A stretch of 53,938 bases of DNA from Candidatus Segatella caccae (GCA_900556395.1 USOQ01000003.1:1-53938); one strand, 5' to 3'. Shown: positions 25,301-33,712, counted from the stretch's first letter. Numbers and translations are program-made. The notes: a model not told the origin generated them from the sequence alone.

Positions 25301-25947
25301 ACTACAGCGCCACCCGAACCTATATTGTACAAATAGTTGAGATACTGAGCTGTATCAGCTTCCAAGGCATCGGCATCTATATCGTTGAGTGCCTGCAACA
25401 TGGGTTCTTCTTGGCGTACATAATAAAAATAGGTGGCTGCTACAATATCAAACTCGGAACGGGCATAGAGAGCACGCCTGCGCTCTCGGTCGGGCAGATT
25501 ATCGGCTTCTTCGCCTATGCGATTGAGCAGACGCATCGCTTTTTCACGATAAGCATAGAAGTCCTTATTGCGCGATTCACGCTGGCAGAGCCGCATGTTC
25601 TGTATGTGAGCAATGAGAATCTCTATCTGGTTGTCGCTACGACGCTCTACCTCATCCAAATGACTGCGTGCATACTGATATTGCATCTTGGCTATGGCGA
25701 CAAAAGCCATATTGTTGTGGGCCTCTGCATAACCAGCAGGATAATCATCGGCAAGCTTCATGGCTCGCTGTGCAAAAACTTGCGTGGAATCAAGGTTGCG
25801 ATAATGATAGGCATAAGATAGGGAATTCAACTCGTCAACTTCTTGCTTATGCGAGGGTGAACAAGCTGAAAAGAAAAACAGCGCTATCATCAAAAAGGTG
25901 ATAGCGCTGTTGTATAAACGATAATATGTATTTCTAAAAAAAATCAA
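22372..25947 (-). CDS. Large TPR/histidine kinase with a second membrane-spanning C-terminal module (DUF5112/DUF5113-like)
   Basis: A 1191-residue sensor kinase. The N-terminus is a lipoprotein-type signal with FFFSAC (C29), followed by an alpha-helical TPR-like periplasmic region to about 400. TM1 lies at about 406-428, then a long basic/acidic coiled coil, then a HATPase domain (N-box near 605-612, DTGEGM near 640, GHGFGL near 658). TM2 (about 713-733), a second periplasmic stretch and TM3 (about 892-915) lead to a 275-residue cytoplasmic tail. A canonical H-box is not obvious; RMIHEVNQL is the best candidate. The names DUF5112/DUF5113 are from memory. The only usable start is TTG 25947, 18 nt after the eda stop, because a stop codon lies in frame upstream. 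It is thus probably co-transcribed with kdgK-eda. Confidence 0.85.
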   Translation of the reverse strand: MIFFRNTYYRLYNSAITFLMIALFFFSACSPSHKQEVDELNSLSYAYHYRNLDSTQVFAQRAMKLADDYPAGYAEAHNNMAFVAIAKMQYQYARSHLDEVERRSDNQIEILIAHIQNMRLCQRESRNKDFYAYREKAMRLLNRIGEEADNLPDRERRRALYARSEFDIVAATYFYYVRQEEPMLQALNDIDADALEADTAQYLNYLYNIGSGGAVVNGTAEEIAQTEFDYLMRCFMLACSGPTYPYWQANALQALSEHLQDESLRRYLIRNNQPYIKYINVDQVPDSLLAGNLAQMSLNLFTSYGDVYQIAGAHRTLAECYWAIGDYLSAESCLQHALNDHPAILAAPDLVASISERLCLVYSAMDDKQHSDYYRNQYLDLQERTRQDRQLEARAALLDNNAVLLNWMIAAVIGMIVIVVFLLYLFDRMRRRSVRRESMTSLLEPLQEWKRSKEQTLRELKEQKEELDEDLQMTLLHVKENKKRHLEQRAKVSLVQSITPFIDRMIHEVNQLQRGSDSEEVKQERYQYIAELTDKIHQYNQVLTQWIQMRQGTLSLRINSFSLQSLFDIVQKGKMNFDLKGVQLIVQPTEAVVKADRTLTLFMINTMADNARKFTPSGGQVVIQATCGNDYVEISITDTGEGMDQQQLEHIFDRTYTGGHGFGLLNCKGIIEKYKKISSIFSVCTITAESRLGQGSRFSFRLPKGIGHLKTLLVILVSVFTMLGVSVPMEATPVFLTAAAPVKAAPHHQHEHDGVGRSSQASLNLQRADVFADSAYYANIRGDYERTLQFADSSRSYLNKHYLSVHPRGRILMTASPSDVMPAELLWYKDSFPTNYYVILDIRNESAVAALALHKWALYQSNNTVYTKLYREMGADSMLPAYVRTMQVSENSKTVAIVLLILLLLQLPLAYYLLYYRHVLSYRFAVEKVNDINRVLLSDGTDEEKLRRIRQIWQQRGVRLQGLSAQLGDLVKQIEEALLVSMQRTASEFADMEITRDEINKAEYENARLHISCSVLDNCLSTLKHETMYYPSRIRQLIENDPEDVQSLHELVDYYKSLYTLLSAQAMEQVEYNVKNDKFLRQYLFDLLTAGVGKVEVRVEDLKDSSYAVCWVEMLEVAYDEQLHQQLFTPLTHDMKYLLCRQIVREIGEVTYLRGCGISAKSSASGKLMIEIVLPTKLAHEEEFRRNVSVK

Positions 25948-25956
25948 TATTAGAAA
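25931..25956 (-). promoter_or_regulatory. Small hairpin around the kinase start codon
   Basis: TTTCTAA (25931-25937) and TTAGAAA (25950-25956) are inverted copies. On the mRNA the loop holds the TTG start codon and a run of eight U residues. It may tune kinase translation relative to eda or cause partial termination. Confidence 0.4.
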
Positions 25957-25965
25957 CGCATGAAA

Positions 25966-26637
25966 TTAAGCGCGAGCCTTTGCGATGTAACCCAAAGCCT
26001 CCTGGCACTTAGCTGTCACAGCAGCCCAATCACCAGCAGCTACAGTCTCCTTAGGGAAGAGCTTAGAGCCCATACCTACACAGAGAACACCAGCCTTAAT
26101 CCAAGGAGTAAGGTTCTCCTCTGTTGGCTCTACAGCACCTGTTACCATAATGTTGCTCCAACGCAATGGTGCCATCACGTTCTTTACAAATGAAGGACCA
26201 CCTACGTTACCTGCAGGGAACACCTTTGTAACGTCGCAACCTGCTGCCTGAGCATTGTTGATCTCAGTTACAGAACCGCAACCTGGTGAATAAGGAACGA
26301 GGCGACGGTTGCATACAGGAGCTATCTCTGGGTTGAAGTTAGGACCTACGATGAAGTTGGCACCCAACTGGAGATACAAAGAAGCTGTACCAGCGTCTAC
26401 TACTGTACCTGCACCAAGAATCATCTCAGGACACTCCTTATCGGCCCACTTTACCAACTCACCGAAAATCTCGTGAGCGAAGTCACCACGGTTAGTAAAC
26501 TCGAATACACGAACACCACCCTCGTAACAAGCCTTGATAACGTTCTTGCAAATCTCGATATCTTTATTAAAGAATACAGGTACCATACCAGTAGCCTTCA
26601 TAGCTGCCATCACCTGCATTTTGCTAAACTTTGCCAT
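25966..26637 (-). CDS. eda: 2-dehydro-3-deoxy-6-phosphogluconate (KDPG/KHG) aldolase
   Basis: Cleaves KDPG into pyruvate and glyceraldehyde 3-phosphate, the last step of hexuronate breakdown and of the Entner-Doudoroff route. It is 223 residues, the usual size. The Schiff-base lysine is K138 in DVTKVFPAGN; other conserved blocks are LGAGTVVD, GANFIVGPNF and SPGCGSVTEI. FEFTNRG corresponds to the segment with the catalytic glutamate, with F and N in place of the common VTLR pattern. It follows kdgK by 80 nt, so the two form a functional pair: kdgK makes its substrate. Confidence 0.94.
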   Translation of the reverse strand: MAKFSKMQVMAAMKATGMVPVFFNKDIEICKNVIKACYEGGVRVFEFTNRGDFAHEIFGELVKWADKECPEMILGAGTVVDAGTASLYLQLGANFIVGPNFNPEIAPVCNRRLVPYSPGCGSVTEINNAQAAGCDVTKVFPAGNVGGPSFVKNVMAPLRWSNIMVTGAVEPTEENLTPWIKAGVLCVGMGSKLFPKETVAAGDWAAVTAKCQEALGYIAKARA

Positions 26638-26717
26638 TTTATTATCTATTATATTTGTTTTAAAGAACGAAAAGCAAATGAATTTTTCACTCTTCGTTCT
26701 TCATTCTTCACTAAAAA

Positions 26718-27740
26718 TTATCTCTGAACGCGACCATTAGCGTTGCCACCTGCCAAACTCTCAACCTCATCAACAGATACCAAGTTGAAGTCGCCAGGGA
26801 TAGTGTGCTTCAATGCAGAAGCTGCTACTGCAAACTCGAGAGCCTCAGCCTGATTAGGCTTAGTAAGCAAACCGTGGATCAAACCACCTGAGAAAGAGTC
26901 ACCACCACCTACACGGTCGATGATAGGATTGATATCGTAGTGCTTGCTCTGATAGAACTCCTCACCATTGTAGATAAGAGCCTTCCAACCGTTGCGAGTT
27001 GCAGAGAGTGACTCACGCAAAGTTGAAACAACATACTTGAAGCCAAACTCCTTCATCATACCCTGGAAAATGCCATAGTAGCCCTCAGCATCTGTCTTAC
27101 CACCTTCTACGTCAGCGTCTGGCTTGAAGCCCAAGCAGAGCTGTGCGTCTTCTTCGTTACCAATGCATACGTCAACATACTGCATCAAAGGACGCATTAC
27201 AGAGATAGCCTTCTCAGAAGTCCAAAGCTTCTTGCGGAAGTTGAGGTCAACAGAAACTGTTACACCATGACGCTTAGCAGCCTCACATGCCAATTTAGTC
27301 AACTCAGCAGCCTTGTCGCTGATGGCAGGAGTAATACCACTCCAGTGGAACCACTGAGCACCTTCCATGATCTTATCAAAATCGAAATCAGATGGATCAG
27401 CCTCAGCGATAGAACTGTGAGCACGGTCGTAGATAACCTTAGAAGGACGCATAGAAGCACCTGTCTCAGCATAATAAAGACCTACACGCTCACCACCACG
27501 AGCAATGAAATCGGTATTAACACCATAACGACGAAGAGCATTCACTGCAATCTGACCTATCTCGTGCTTAGGCAACTTAGAAACGAAGTAAGCCTCGTGA
27601 CCATAATTAGCAACGCTTACAGCTACGTTAGCCTCACCACCACCAGGGATGATGCGGAATGAATCACTCTGAATGAAACGATCATTGCCTTCGGGTGATA
27701 AACGAAGCATAATCTCACCTAATGTTACAATTTTTGCCAT
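26718..27740 (-). CDS. kdgK: 2-dehydro-3-deoxygluconate (KDG) kinase, PfkB family
   Basis: Phosphorylates KDG to KDPG with ATP. The 340-residue protein has the two PfkB signatures: GGGEANVAVSVANYG near residue 33 and DRVGGGDSFSGG near residue 275, with catalytic D281. The RLSPEGNDRF N-terminus is typical of KDG kinases rather than ribo- or fructokinases. It is the first gene of a minus-strand operon with eda and probably the sensor kinase. The divergent regulator and uxaA supply the rest of the galacturonate path. Confidence 0.92.
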   Translation of the reverse strand: MAKIVTLGEIMLRLSPEGNDRFIQSDSFRIIPGGGEANVAVSVANYGHEAYFVSKLPKHEIGQIAVNALRRYGVNTDFIARGGERVGLYYAETGASMRPSKVIYDRAHSSIAEADPSDFDFDKIMEGAQWFHWSGITPAISDKAAELTKLACEAAKRHGVTVSVDLNFRKKLWTSEKAISVMRPLMQYVDVCIGNEEDAQLCLGFKPDADVEGGKTDAEGYYGIFQGMMKEFGFKYVVSTLRESLSATRNGWKALIYNGEEFYQSKHYDINPIIDRVGGGDSFSGGLIHGLLTKPNQAEALEFAVAASALKHTIPGDFNLVSVDEVESLAGGNANGRVQR

Positions 27741-27812
27741 TGTTTTGATAGTTTTTAATTTATTTGTTTGTTATTGTTAGATTAATTCTCCTTAATGGAT
27801 ATTTTCATGGGG

Positions 27813-27820
27813 CAAAAATA
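27813..27820 (-). promoter_or_regulatory. -7 box of the kdgK-eda promoter
   Basis: The minus strand reads TATTTTTG, a match to TAnnTTTG, about 72 nt before the kdgK ATG. No good -33 element is seen. Confidence 0.45.
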
Positions 27821-27885
27821 AGCCTTTTTTCTTGAATAAAGAAATAAAAACGACTTTTTTTTTGTTTTTATAGCAAAAAACACGC

Positions 27886-28020
27886 TGTGCATTCGCACAA
27901 TTCGATTTTTTATTGTAAATTTGCCCCAAAATAAAGTGTTGTGGTCGCACACAACACAAGACACAGGGATAAGAATAATCATTTTTGTGGTTTTGCACAG
28001 CGACTGAATGAACATGCACA
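27886..28020. promoter_or_regulatory. Operator cluster with GCACA half-sites between kdgK and the LacI gene
   Basis: TGTGC-N4-GCACA (27886-27899) and GTGTTGTG-N6-CACAACAC (27936-27957) are dyads, and two single TGCACA sites end at 27999 and 28020, 21 nt (two helical turns) apart. They surround the plus-strand -7 box at 27916. Binding by the adjacent LacI-family regulator is likely but inferred. Confidence 0.5.
27916..27923 (+). promoter_or_regulatory. -7 box of the LacI-family gene promoter
   Basis: TAAATTTG matches TAnnTTTG and lies between two dyads. The predicted leader to ATG 28084 is about 155 nt. Confidence 0.5.
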
Positions 28021-28083
28021 GATAACTGCATATAATATAAGGTGCGCGAAGAATCACATAAAAAAAACAAACGGATAAAAACA

Positions 28084-29148
28084 ATGGCCGAAAAAATCAG
28101 AATCAAAGACATTGCTGAAAGAGCAGGCGTTTCGGTGGGTACCGTGGACAGAGTACTGCACGACCGCCCTAATGTTTCGGAGCCAGCCCGAAAGAAGGTG
28201 GAACAAGCCCTCAAGGAGATGAATTACCAGCCCAACATGTATGCAAGTGCCTTGGCATACAACAAGCAGTACACATTCTATATGTTGCTGCCCAAGCATG
28301 AGTCAGAAGCTTACTGGGAGGAAATCGAAGAGGGTGCTCGCAAATGTGAAGACATGAGGCGCGACTTCCATATCGACGTAGAAATTAGATTCTTCGAGCG
28401 CTCGAATGATGATTCTTTCAGAGAAAGAGCTAACGAGATTCTACAGTCCCAACCAGAAGGAGTCGTTGTTGTACCATCATCTCTTGATGTTACCAGGGAG
28501 TTTACCGACCACTTGCACAATAAAAATATCCCCTTTGTCTTACTCGACTCGTATATGCCCGACCTGAAGCCATTGTCATTCTATGGTCAGGATTCATTCT
28601 GTAGTGGATTCTTTGCTGCTAAAATGTTGATGATGATCGCCAACAAAGAAACAGAAATCATGCTCATGAGACAAACGCTGAATGGACGCGTGATGAGTAA
28701 GCAGCAAGATAACCGTGAAGTGGGATTCCTTCACTACATGCACGATCACTTTCCCCATATTCAGGTCATCGACCTCGACTTGCCTCTTAATGGCTCACGA
28801 GCAGAATACAATAAGATGTTGGAGAACTTCTTCTCTACACATCCACAAATACATCACTGCATCACGCTGACATCCAAGGCACACATCGTGGGTGACTTCT
28901 TATTGAAAACGAATCGACGCAATGTGCAGATAATGGGATACGACATGGTGGAAAAGAATGCACGCTGCTTGCGTGAGGGAAGCATCTCATTCTTAATAGC
29001 TCAACATGCTTATATGCAAGGGTACTCTTGTATCGACACCCTATTCCAGGCCATCGTGCTCAAAAAGAAGGTTAATCCAGTAAACTACATGCCCATCGAA
29101 CTCCTCATGAAGGAAAACGTGGACTTCTATCGTAGAACGCAGCTGTAA
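28084..29148 (+). CDS. LacI-family transcription regulator of hexuronate genes
   Basis: A 354-residue regulator from ATG 28084. The N-terminal LacI helix-turn-helix is clear (IRIKDIAERAGVSVGTVDRVLHDRPNVSEPARKKV), with V-D replacing the usual V-S in the recognition helix. The remainder is a periplasmic-binding-protein-like sugar sensor, with the substrate loop EGVVVVPSSLD. The upstream start at 28042 would add 14 basic residues without family support. It is divergent from kdgK-eda and upstream of uxaA, so it probably controls all three in response to a pectin-derived uronate or KDG. It is a candidate to bind the GCACA dyads just upstream. Confidence 0.9.
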   Translation: MAEKIRIKDIAERAGVSVGTVDRVLHDRPNVSEPARKKVEQALKEMNYQPNMYASALAYNKQYTFYMLLPKHESEAYWEEIEEGARKCEDMRRDFHIDVEIRFFERSNDDSFRERANEILQSQPEGVVVVPSSLDVTREFTDHLHNKNIPFVLLDSYMPDLKPLSFYGQDSFCSGFFAAKMLMMIANKETEIMLMRQTLNGRVMSKQQDNREVGFLHYMHDHFPHIQVIDLDLPLNGSRAEYNKMLENFFSTHPQIHHCITLTSKAHIVGDFLLKTNRRNVQIMGYDMVEKNARCLREGSISFLIAQHAYMQGYSCIDTLFQAIVLKKKVNPVNYMPIELLMKENVDFYRRTQL

Positions 29149-29378
29149 TTTAAAGGGAAAAAAGTAAAAAGGTAAAAAAGTAAAAAGGTAAAACAAGAGA
29201 ATGAGTAAAAAGACATTGTCTGCTTTAAGGTTAATCCTTCAAGCATGAGTCTTGACTACTTTGACAACTTCAACTCCTTTTACTTCTCAAAAAGTACTTT
29301 TACTCTAATAATACAGCATTACTTCGGCGAACAAGACTTTAGATATAAACATTTTACATATAAAAACAACCTACAAAG
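29149..29378. repeat. AAAGTAAAAAGG tandem tract in the lacI-uxaA gap
   Basis: The first 45 nt (to about 29195) consist of A-rich repeats of GTAAAAAGGTAAAAAA. Further on, ACTTTTACTC-like sequence is partly complementary to the tract, so a loose fold is possible. No -7 box is recognisable in front of uxaA. Confidence 0.5.
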
Positions 29379-30875
29379 ATGAAACAATCAAGCTTTATCA
29401 AAATCAACCCTGCCGACTCGGTAGTGGTTTGCCTTCGTCCCTTCAAACAGGGCGAAACAATCGAGGTAGATGGCAAGACCATCACCTTATTGCAGGACAC
29501 ACCTGCTGGTCACAAGGTGCTTATCAACGATGCCACAGAAGGTACTGACATCTTAAAATACGGCTACCCTATCGGTCACGCAAAGAAGGACCTCAAGCAG
29601 GGTGAATGGGTCAACGAGAATAATCTCAAGACCAATCTGGCAGGTACATTGGAATATACTTACAACCCTGTGTCTGAAACACTGAACATAGCCAACGAGA
29701 ATCGCACCTTTAAGGGCTACGTACGTAAGAATGGTGAAGTAGGTGTGAGAAACGAGATTTGGGTCGTTCCTACTGTGGGATGTGTGAATGGTATTGCCGA
29801 GAAACTTGTCGAACTGCTGAAGCAGGAAACTAAGTGCGAGGGCGTGGATGCCATCCATGCTTGGCATCACAACTTTGGTTGTTCACAGCTCTCTGGCGAC
29901 CACGAAAACACACGCAAGGTGCTGCGCGACATCTGTCTGCACCCTAACGCTGGTGCCGTACTCGTTCTCTCTTTGGGATGTGAGAACAATCAGCCAGATG
30001 ACTTTATGAAGATGCTCGGCAACTACGACCAAGACCGCATCAAACTCTTGGTGACACAGAAGGTGGAAGGCGACGAACTGGAGGAAGGCATGAAACTGCT
30101 GCGTGAACTCTATGCTCAGGCAAAGGAAGACAAGCGCGAGGAAGTATCTGTAAGCAAACTGCGCGTAGGCTTGAAGTGTGGTGGCTCTGATGGATTCAGC
30201 GGCATCACTGCCAACCCATTGGTAGGCGAATTCTCCGATTGGCTCGTAGCACAGGGTGGTACATCTATCCTCACCGAGGTGCCTGAGATGTTTGGTGCAG
30301 AAACCATACTGATGAACCGTTGTGAGAACAAGGCTCTCTTCGACAAGACTGTGCATCTCATCAACGACTTCAAGGAGTACTTCCTTTCACACGGAGAGCC
30401 TGTAGGCGAGAATCCATCTCCAGGCAACAAGGCTGGTGGTATCTCTACCCTCGAAGACAAGGCTCTCGGATGCACCCAGAAGTGCGGTCGTGCTCCCGTC
30501 AGCGGTGTACTGCAGTATGGTGACCGTTTAGAGACAACAGGTCTCAACCTGCTCTCTGCTCCAGGAAACGACCTCGTAGCTTCCACAGCTCTTGCCTCTG
30601 CTGGTTGCCAGTTGGTACTCTTCACTACCGGACGTGGTACGCCATTTGGTACATTCGTTCCTACAATGAAGATTTCTACCAATAGTACACTCTACCATAA
30701 CAAGCCCAACTGGATTGACTTCAACGCTGGCGAACTGGTAGAAGGCACAGATATGAAAGAACTGGTCAATAAGTTTATCGACAAGATTATCGCTGTAGCC
30801 AATGGTGAAGAAGCTCGCAACGAGCACAATGGCTATCGTGAAATCTCTATCTTTAAGAATGGTGTAACGCTGTAA
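29379..30875 (+). CDS. uxaA: Altronate dehydratase
   Basis: Dehydrates D-altronate to KDG, the step before kdgK in galacturonate catabolism. The 498-residue length fits full-length UxaA with both an N-terminal SAF-like domain (to about residue 95, HKVLINDATEGTDILKYGYPIG) and the C-terminal catalytic domain (KGYVRKNGEVGVRNEIWVVPTVGCVN). Cys/His-rich blocks such as HNFGCSQL, LSLGCENNQPD and CTQKCGRAP could hold the metal. UxaC and UxaB, which would supply its substrate, are not in the window. nhaC follows 30 nt later, so the two are probably one transcript. Confidence 0.94.
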   Translation: MKQSSFIKINPADSVVVCLRPFKQGETIEVDGKTITLLQDTPAGHKVLINDATEGTDILKYGYPIGHAKKDLKQGEWVNENNLKTNLAGTLEYTYNPVSETLNIANENRTFKGYVRKNGEVGVRNEIWVVPTVGCVNGIAEKLVELLKQETKCEGVDAIHAWHHNFGCSQLSGDHENTRKVLRDICLHPNAGAVLVLSLGCENNQPDDFMKMLGNYDQDRIKLLVTQKVEGDELEEGMKLLRELYAQAKEDKREEVSVSKLRVGLKCGGSDGFSGITANPLVGEFSDWLVAQGGTSILTEVPEMFGAETILMNRCENKALFDKTVHLINDFKEYFLSHGEPVGENPSPGNKAGGISTLEDKALGCTQKCGRAPVSGVLQYGDRLETTGLNLLSAPGNDLVASTALASAGCQLVLFTTGRGTPFGTFVPTMKISTNSTLYHNKPNWIDFNAGELVEGTDMKELVNKFIDKIIAVANGEEARNEHNGYREISIFKNGVTL

Positions 30876-30905
30876 CACTATAGCGCCAAACTCAAATATT
30901 CAACT

Positions 30906-32216
30906 ATGAGCAATAAGAAAGGATTACTGGCACTCTCACCACTGTTTCTACTGATCGTGATGATAACACTCTTCACCGTACACTCGGTGAAGAGTCAGGG
31001 AGATGGCGACAATCTGTCGCTCACCGTAGCATTCATGATAGCCAGCATCTACGCCGTGGCTATTTCGGGTGGGCTGCCCATTAAGAAGCGCATCGACACC
31101 TATAGCCGAGGGGCAGGAGCCAGCAATCTGATGCTTATGCTCTGGATCTATGTGCTGGCAGGAGCGTTTGCTGCATCCGCCAAGGCTATGGGGGCTGTCG
31201 ACGCCACCGTCAACTTGGCGCTCAACATCCTTCCTGCCAGCATGATTCTACCAGGCTTGTTCTTAGCAGCTTGTTTTATCTCGCTCTCCATCGGAACCAG
31301 CGTGGGAACAGTAGTGGCACTCGTGCCTATCGCCGCAGGATTGGCTAACTCTGTAGATGCCAACCTCGGACTCACCGTAGCAGTTATCGTGGGAGGAGCT
31401 TATTTTGGAGACAACCTCTCCTTCATCTCCGATACTACCGTAGTAGCTACACAGACGCAAGAATGTCGTATGAGTGACAAATTTCGCATCAACTCGCTCA
31501 TCGTCATACCTGCTGCTGTCGTGATTCTCATCGTCTATGCCATTATGGGAGCAGGAACCAAGGCACCTACACAGGTAGGAGATGTTGATTTCGTCAAGGT
31601 CATTCCTTATCTCTTGGTACTCATCACCGCTATTGCTGGCATGAATGTCATGGCAGTACTCACCATGGGCACACTACTCTGTGGAGCTATCGGTATCATC
31701 GAAAACATGCTGGGCATTCCTGGAGCTTACAACCTCTACGGATGGTTCTCTGCCATGGGAAATGGAGTCATCGGTATGGGCGAACTTATCATTATAGCTA
31801 TGATGGCAGGCGGAATGCTCGAAACCATCAGAGAGAATGGCGGAATCAACTATATTATCAATAAAATTACGGCTCATGTCAACAGTAAGCGAGGAGCCGA
31901 ATTGTCGATTGCAGCACTCGTCTCGTTTGTCAACATCTGTACTGCCAATAATACCGTTGCTATCCTCACTGTAGGAAATATCTCAAAAAAGATAGGCGAC
32001 AAGTTCGGCGTTGACAACAGAAAAGCTGCCAGCATCCTCGACACCTTCTCGTGTACAGTGCAAGGTCTCATTCCCTATGGCGTACAGATGCTCTTAGCGG
32101 CAGGACTGGCACACATCAGCCCCATCAATATCCTCCCCTACCTCTTTTATCCCATGGCCATCGGCATAGCTGCCCTTCTCGCTATCCTCTTCAGATACCC
32201 CAAAAGATATAGCTAA
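30906..32216 (+). CDS. Na+/H+ antiporter, NhaC family
   Basis: A 436-residue inner-membrane carrier with about eleven hydrophobic segments. The conserved NhaC core is readable: SIGTSVGTVVALVPIAAGLA, AYFGDNLSFISDTTVVATQTQ and the C-terminal NICTANNTVAILTVG. It lies directly behind uxaA, which suggests that it helps balance sodium or protons during uronate uptake or itself moves an organic acid; this context link is inference. The gene symbol is left empty because several NhaC subfamilies transport other substrates. Confidence 0.88.
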   Translation: MSNKKGLLALSPLFLLIVMITLFTVHSVKSQGDGDNLSLTVAFMIASIYAVAISGGLPIKKRIDTYSRGAGASNLMLMLWIYVLAGAFAASAKAMGAVDATVNLALNILPASMILPGLFLAACFISLSIGTSVGTVVALVPIAAGLANSVDANLGLTVAVIVGGAYFGDNLSFISDTTVVATQTQECRMSDKFRINSLIVIPAAVVILIVYAIMGAGTKAPTQVGDVDFVKVIPYLLVLITAIAGMNVMAVLTMGTLLCGAIGIIENMLGIPGAYNLYGWFSAMGNGVIGMGELIIIAMMAGGMLETIRENGGINYIINKITAHVNSKRGAELSIAALVSFVNICTANNTVAILTVGNISKKIGDKFGVDNRKAASILDTFSCTVQGLIPYGVQMLLAAGLAHISPINILPYLFYPMAIGIAALLAILFRYPKRYS

Positions 32217-32258
32217 AGGAGTTAATACAAATGACCAGCTAAACAAATACACAAAATA

Positions 32259-32960
32259 ATGAGAATGGACTTTTTGCAGCGCAATCTTTTCGCACAACTT
32301 CGAAACGAACATTTCGGAACTAAAGAGCAATTGGAACCAATGACTTCCTTTAAACGAAAAAGGATAGCTCTGATGATGAGAAACCTCAAAGAGGTTCCTG
32401 CAGGTGCTGTCTTGATGAACAACGGGTTCTTAAACCGAAGACTCATCAAGATACAGAAACAAGAACGCCATTCCATAGACACCTCGAAAGAAACCATTTA
32501 TCTCTTACGACTACTGGTAAGCAACGTAAACGGCATCTTGTCAAACGGCATCAGCATCAGAGGAATCATACAGCTGGGACAATATCTCCGCTCACGAGGC
32601 GATAAAGTGGACTTTGTGAAGCTCGAATCTTGGCTACGAAAACTACGCATACAGCGTATGGCACAGCTCGAAGGCAGCGTACTCATAACATTCTTCAAAT
32701 TCGAGAAAGATGAAATACCCTTTGTTCACCATATAGAGAAAGGAGCCTATAAGCTCACGCTGCGATCCTTATACTACAATACATTAGAGGCAAGGGACAT
32801 CGAATTCGAACAAACTGCTTCTGGATTTGTTCGTACTACAGGAGGTACGATGCGAAAAAGCCTCAGACGAAGTATGAGATTTCTTAGCTATGCCCCTATA
32901 GAGACCATCAGCAACTTTACCAACAAGGTTTTTCGCTCGCTGTCTGAAATAGAAGAGTAA
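32259..32960 (+). CDS. Conserved hypothetical basic protein
   Basis: A 233-residue cytoplasmic protein, strongly basic, with no signal peptide or membrane helix and no recognised domain. The middle (ISIRGIIQLGQYLRSRGDKVDFVKLESWLRKLRIQRMAQLEGSVL) looks like an alpha-helical nucleic-acid-binding or adaptor region. It starts 42 nt after nhaC and may belong to the same transcript. An alternative start two codons in (32265) is possible. No function is proposed. Confidence 0.65.
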   Translation: MRMDFLQRNLFAQLRNEHFGTKEQLEPMTSFKRKRIALMMRNLKEVPAGAVLMNNGFLNRRLIKIQKQERHSIDTSKETIYLLRLLVSNVNGILSNGISIRGIIQLGQYLRSRGDKVDFVKLESWLRKLRIQRMAQLEGSVLITFFKFEKDEIPFVHHIEKGAYKLTLRSLYYNTLEARDIEFEQTASGFVRTTGGTMRKSLRRSMRFLSYAPIETISNFTNKVFRSLSEIEE

Positions 32961-33009
32961 AATATATCTAAAAAAACAAGACTTATGTGGCAGATAGCAT
33001 GATTTTTAG

Positions 33010-33017
33010 TAACTTTG
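33010..33017 (+). promoter_or_regulatory. -7 box of the lysozyme gene, possibly leaderless
   Basis: TAACTTTG ends 5 nt before ATG 33023, so the mRNA would begin at or next to the start codon. This also argues against the earlier in-frame start at 32987. Confidence 0.55.
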
Positions 33018-33022
33018 CAAAT

Positions 33023-33712
33023 ATGAAAAAAATCATTATAACTATTATCACCACCATAATCACCCTCTGTAGCCATGCACAAATCGTACAGTGCGAGGAC
33101 ACCTGCCAGCATGTACATGGCATCGACCTAAGCCATTATCAAGGTAATGTGTTTTGGGAAACAGTAGGGGACAACTCCAAGATGGCGTATGTCTATCTAA
33201 AGGCCACAGAGGGCGGTACCAATGTAGATAGTAAATACAAACAGAATATTGACCTTGCTCATCGTTATGGACTCAAGGTTGGTTCCTATCATTTCTATCG
33301 AGCACGCATCCCTCAACAGACTCAACTTGAAAACTTCATGGCGCAATGCCGACCTGGCGACCAAGACCTGCTCCCCATGATCGACGTAGAGACGAAAAGC
33401 GGACTCAACACCGAAGAGTTTTGCGATTCACTCTTTAAGTTTCTGCTACTTGTAGAGAAAGCCTACAGACAGAAACCACTCATCTATACTGGTGCCAATT
33501 TCTACGACCATTACCTATTAGGAAAACTCGATAGTTATAAGCTCATGATAGCTCAATACACTAAGCGCGAACCCGTCCTCAAAGACGGGCGCGACTTTGA
33601 GATGTGGCAGTATACTGGTAAAGGAAGGCTCAATGGTATCAATGGCTATGTAGATAAAAGCCGATTCATGGGTAATCACCGACTGCGAGAAATACGTTTC
33701 CGACATAGATAA
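33023..33712 (+). CDS. GH25 lysozyme-type muramidase
   Basis: A 229-residue secreted N-acetylmuramidase. The signal peptide is short (MKKIIITIITTIITLCSHAQ). The GH25 fold is shown by HGIDLSHYQGNV near the mature N-terminus, YVYLKATEG, LKVGSYHFYR and the active-site pair DVE in LLPMIDVETKSG, ending with MWQYTGKG. It could recycle or remodel peptidoglycan or act on other bacteria. It stands alone behind its own promoter. Its C-terminus is rich in arginine, as in several secreted Bacteroidales lysozymes. Confidence 0.9.
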   Translation: MKKIIITIITTIITLCSHAQIVQCEDTCQHVHGIDLSHYQGNVFWETVGDNSKMAYVYLKATEGGTNVDSKYKQNIDLAHRYGLKVGSYHFYRARIPQQTQLENFMAQCRPGDQDLLPMIDVETKSGLNTEEFCDSLFKFLLLVEKAYRQKPLIYTGANFYDHYLLGKLDSYKLMIAQYTKREPVLKDGRDFEMWQYTGKGRLNGINGYVDKSRFMGNHRLREIRFRHR

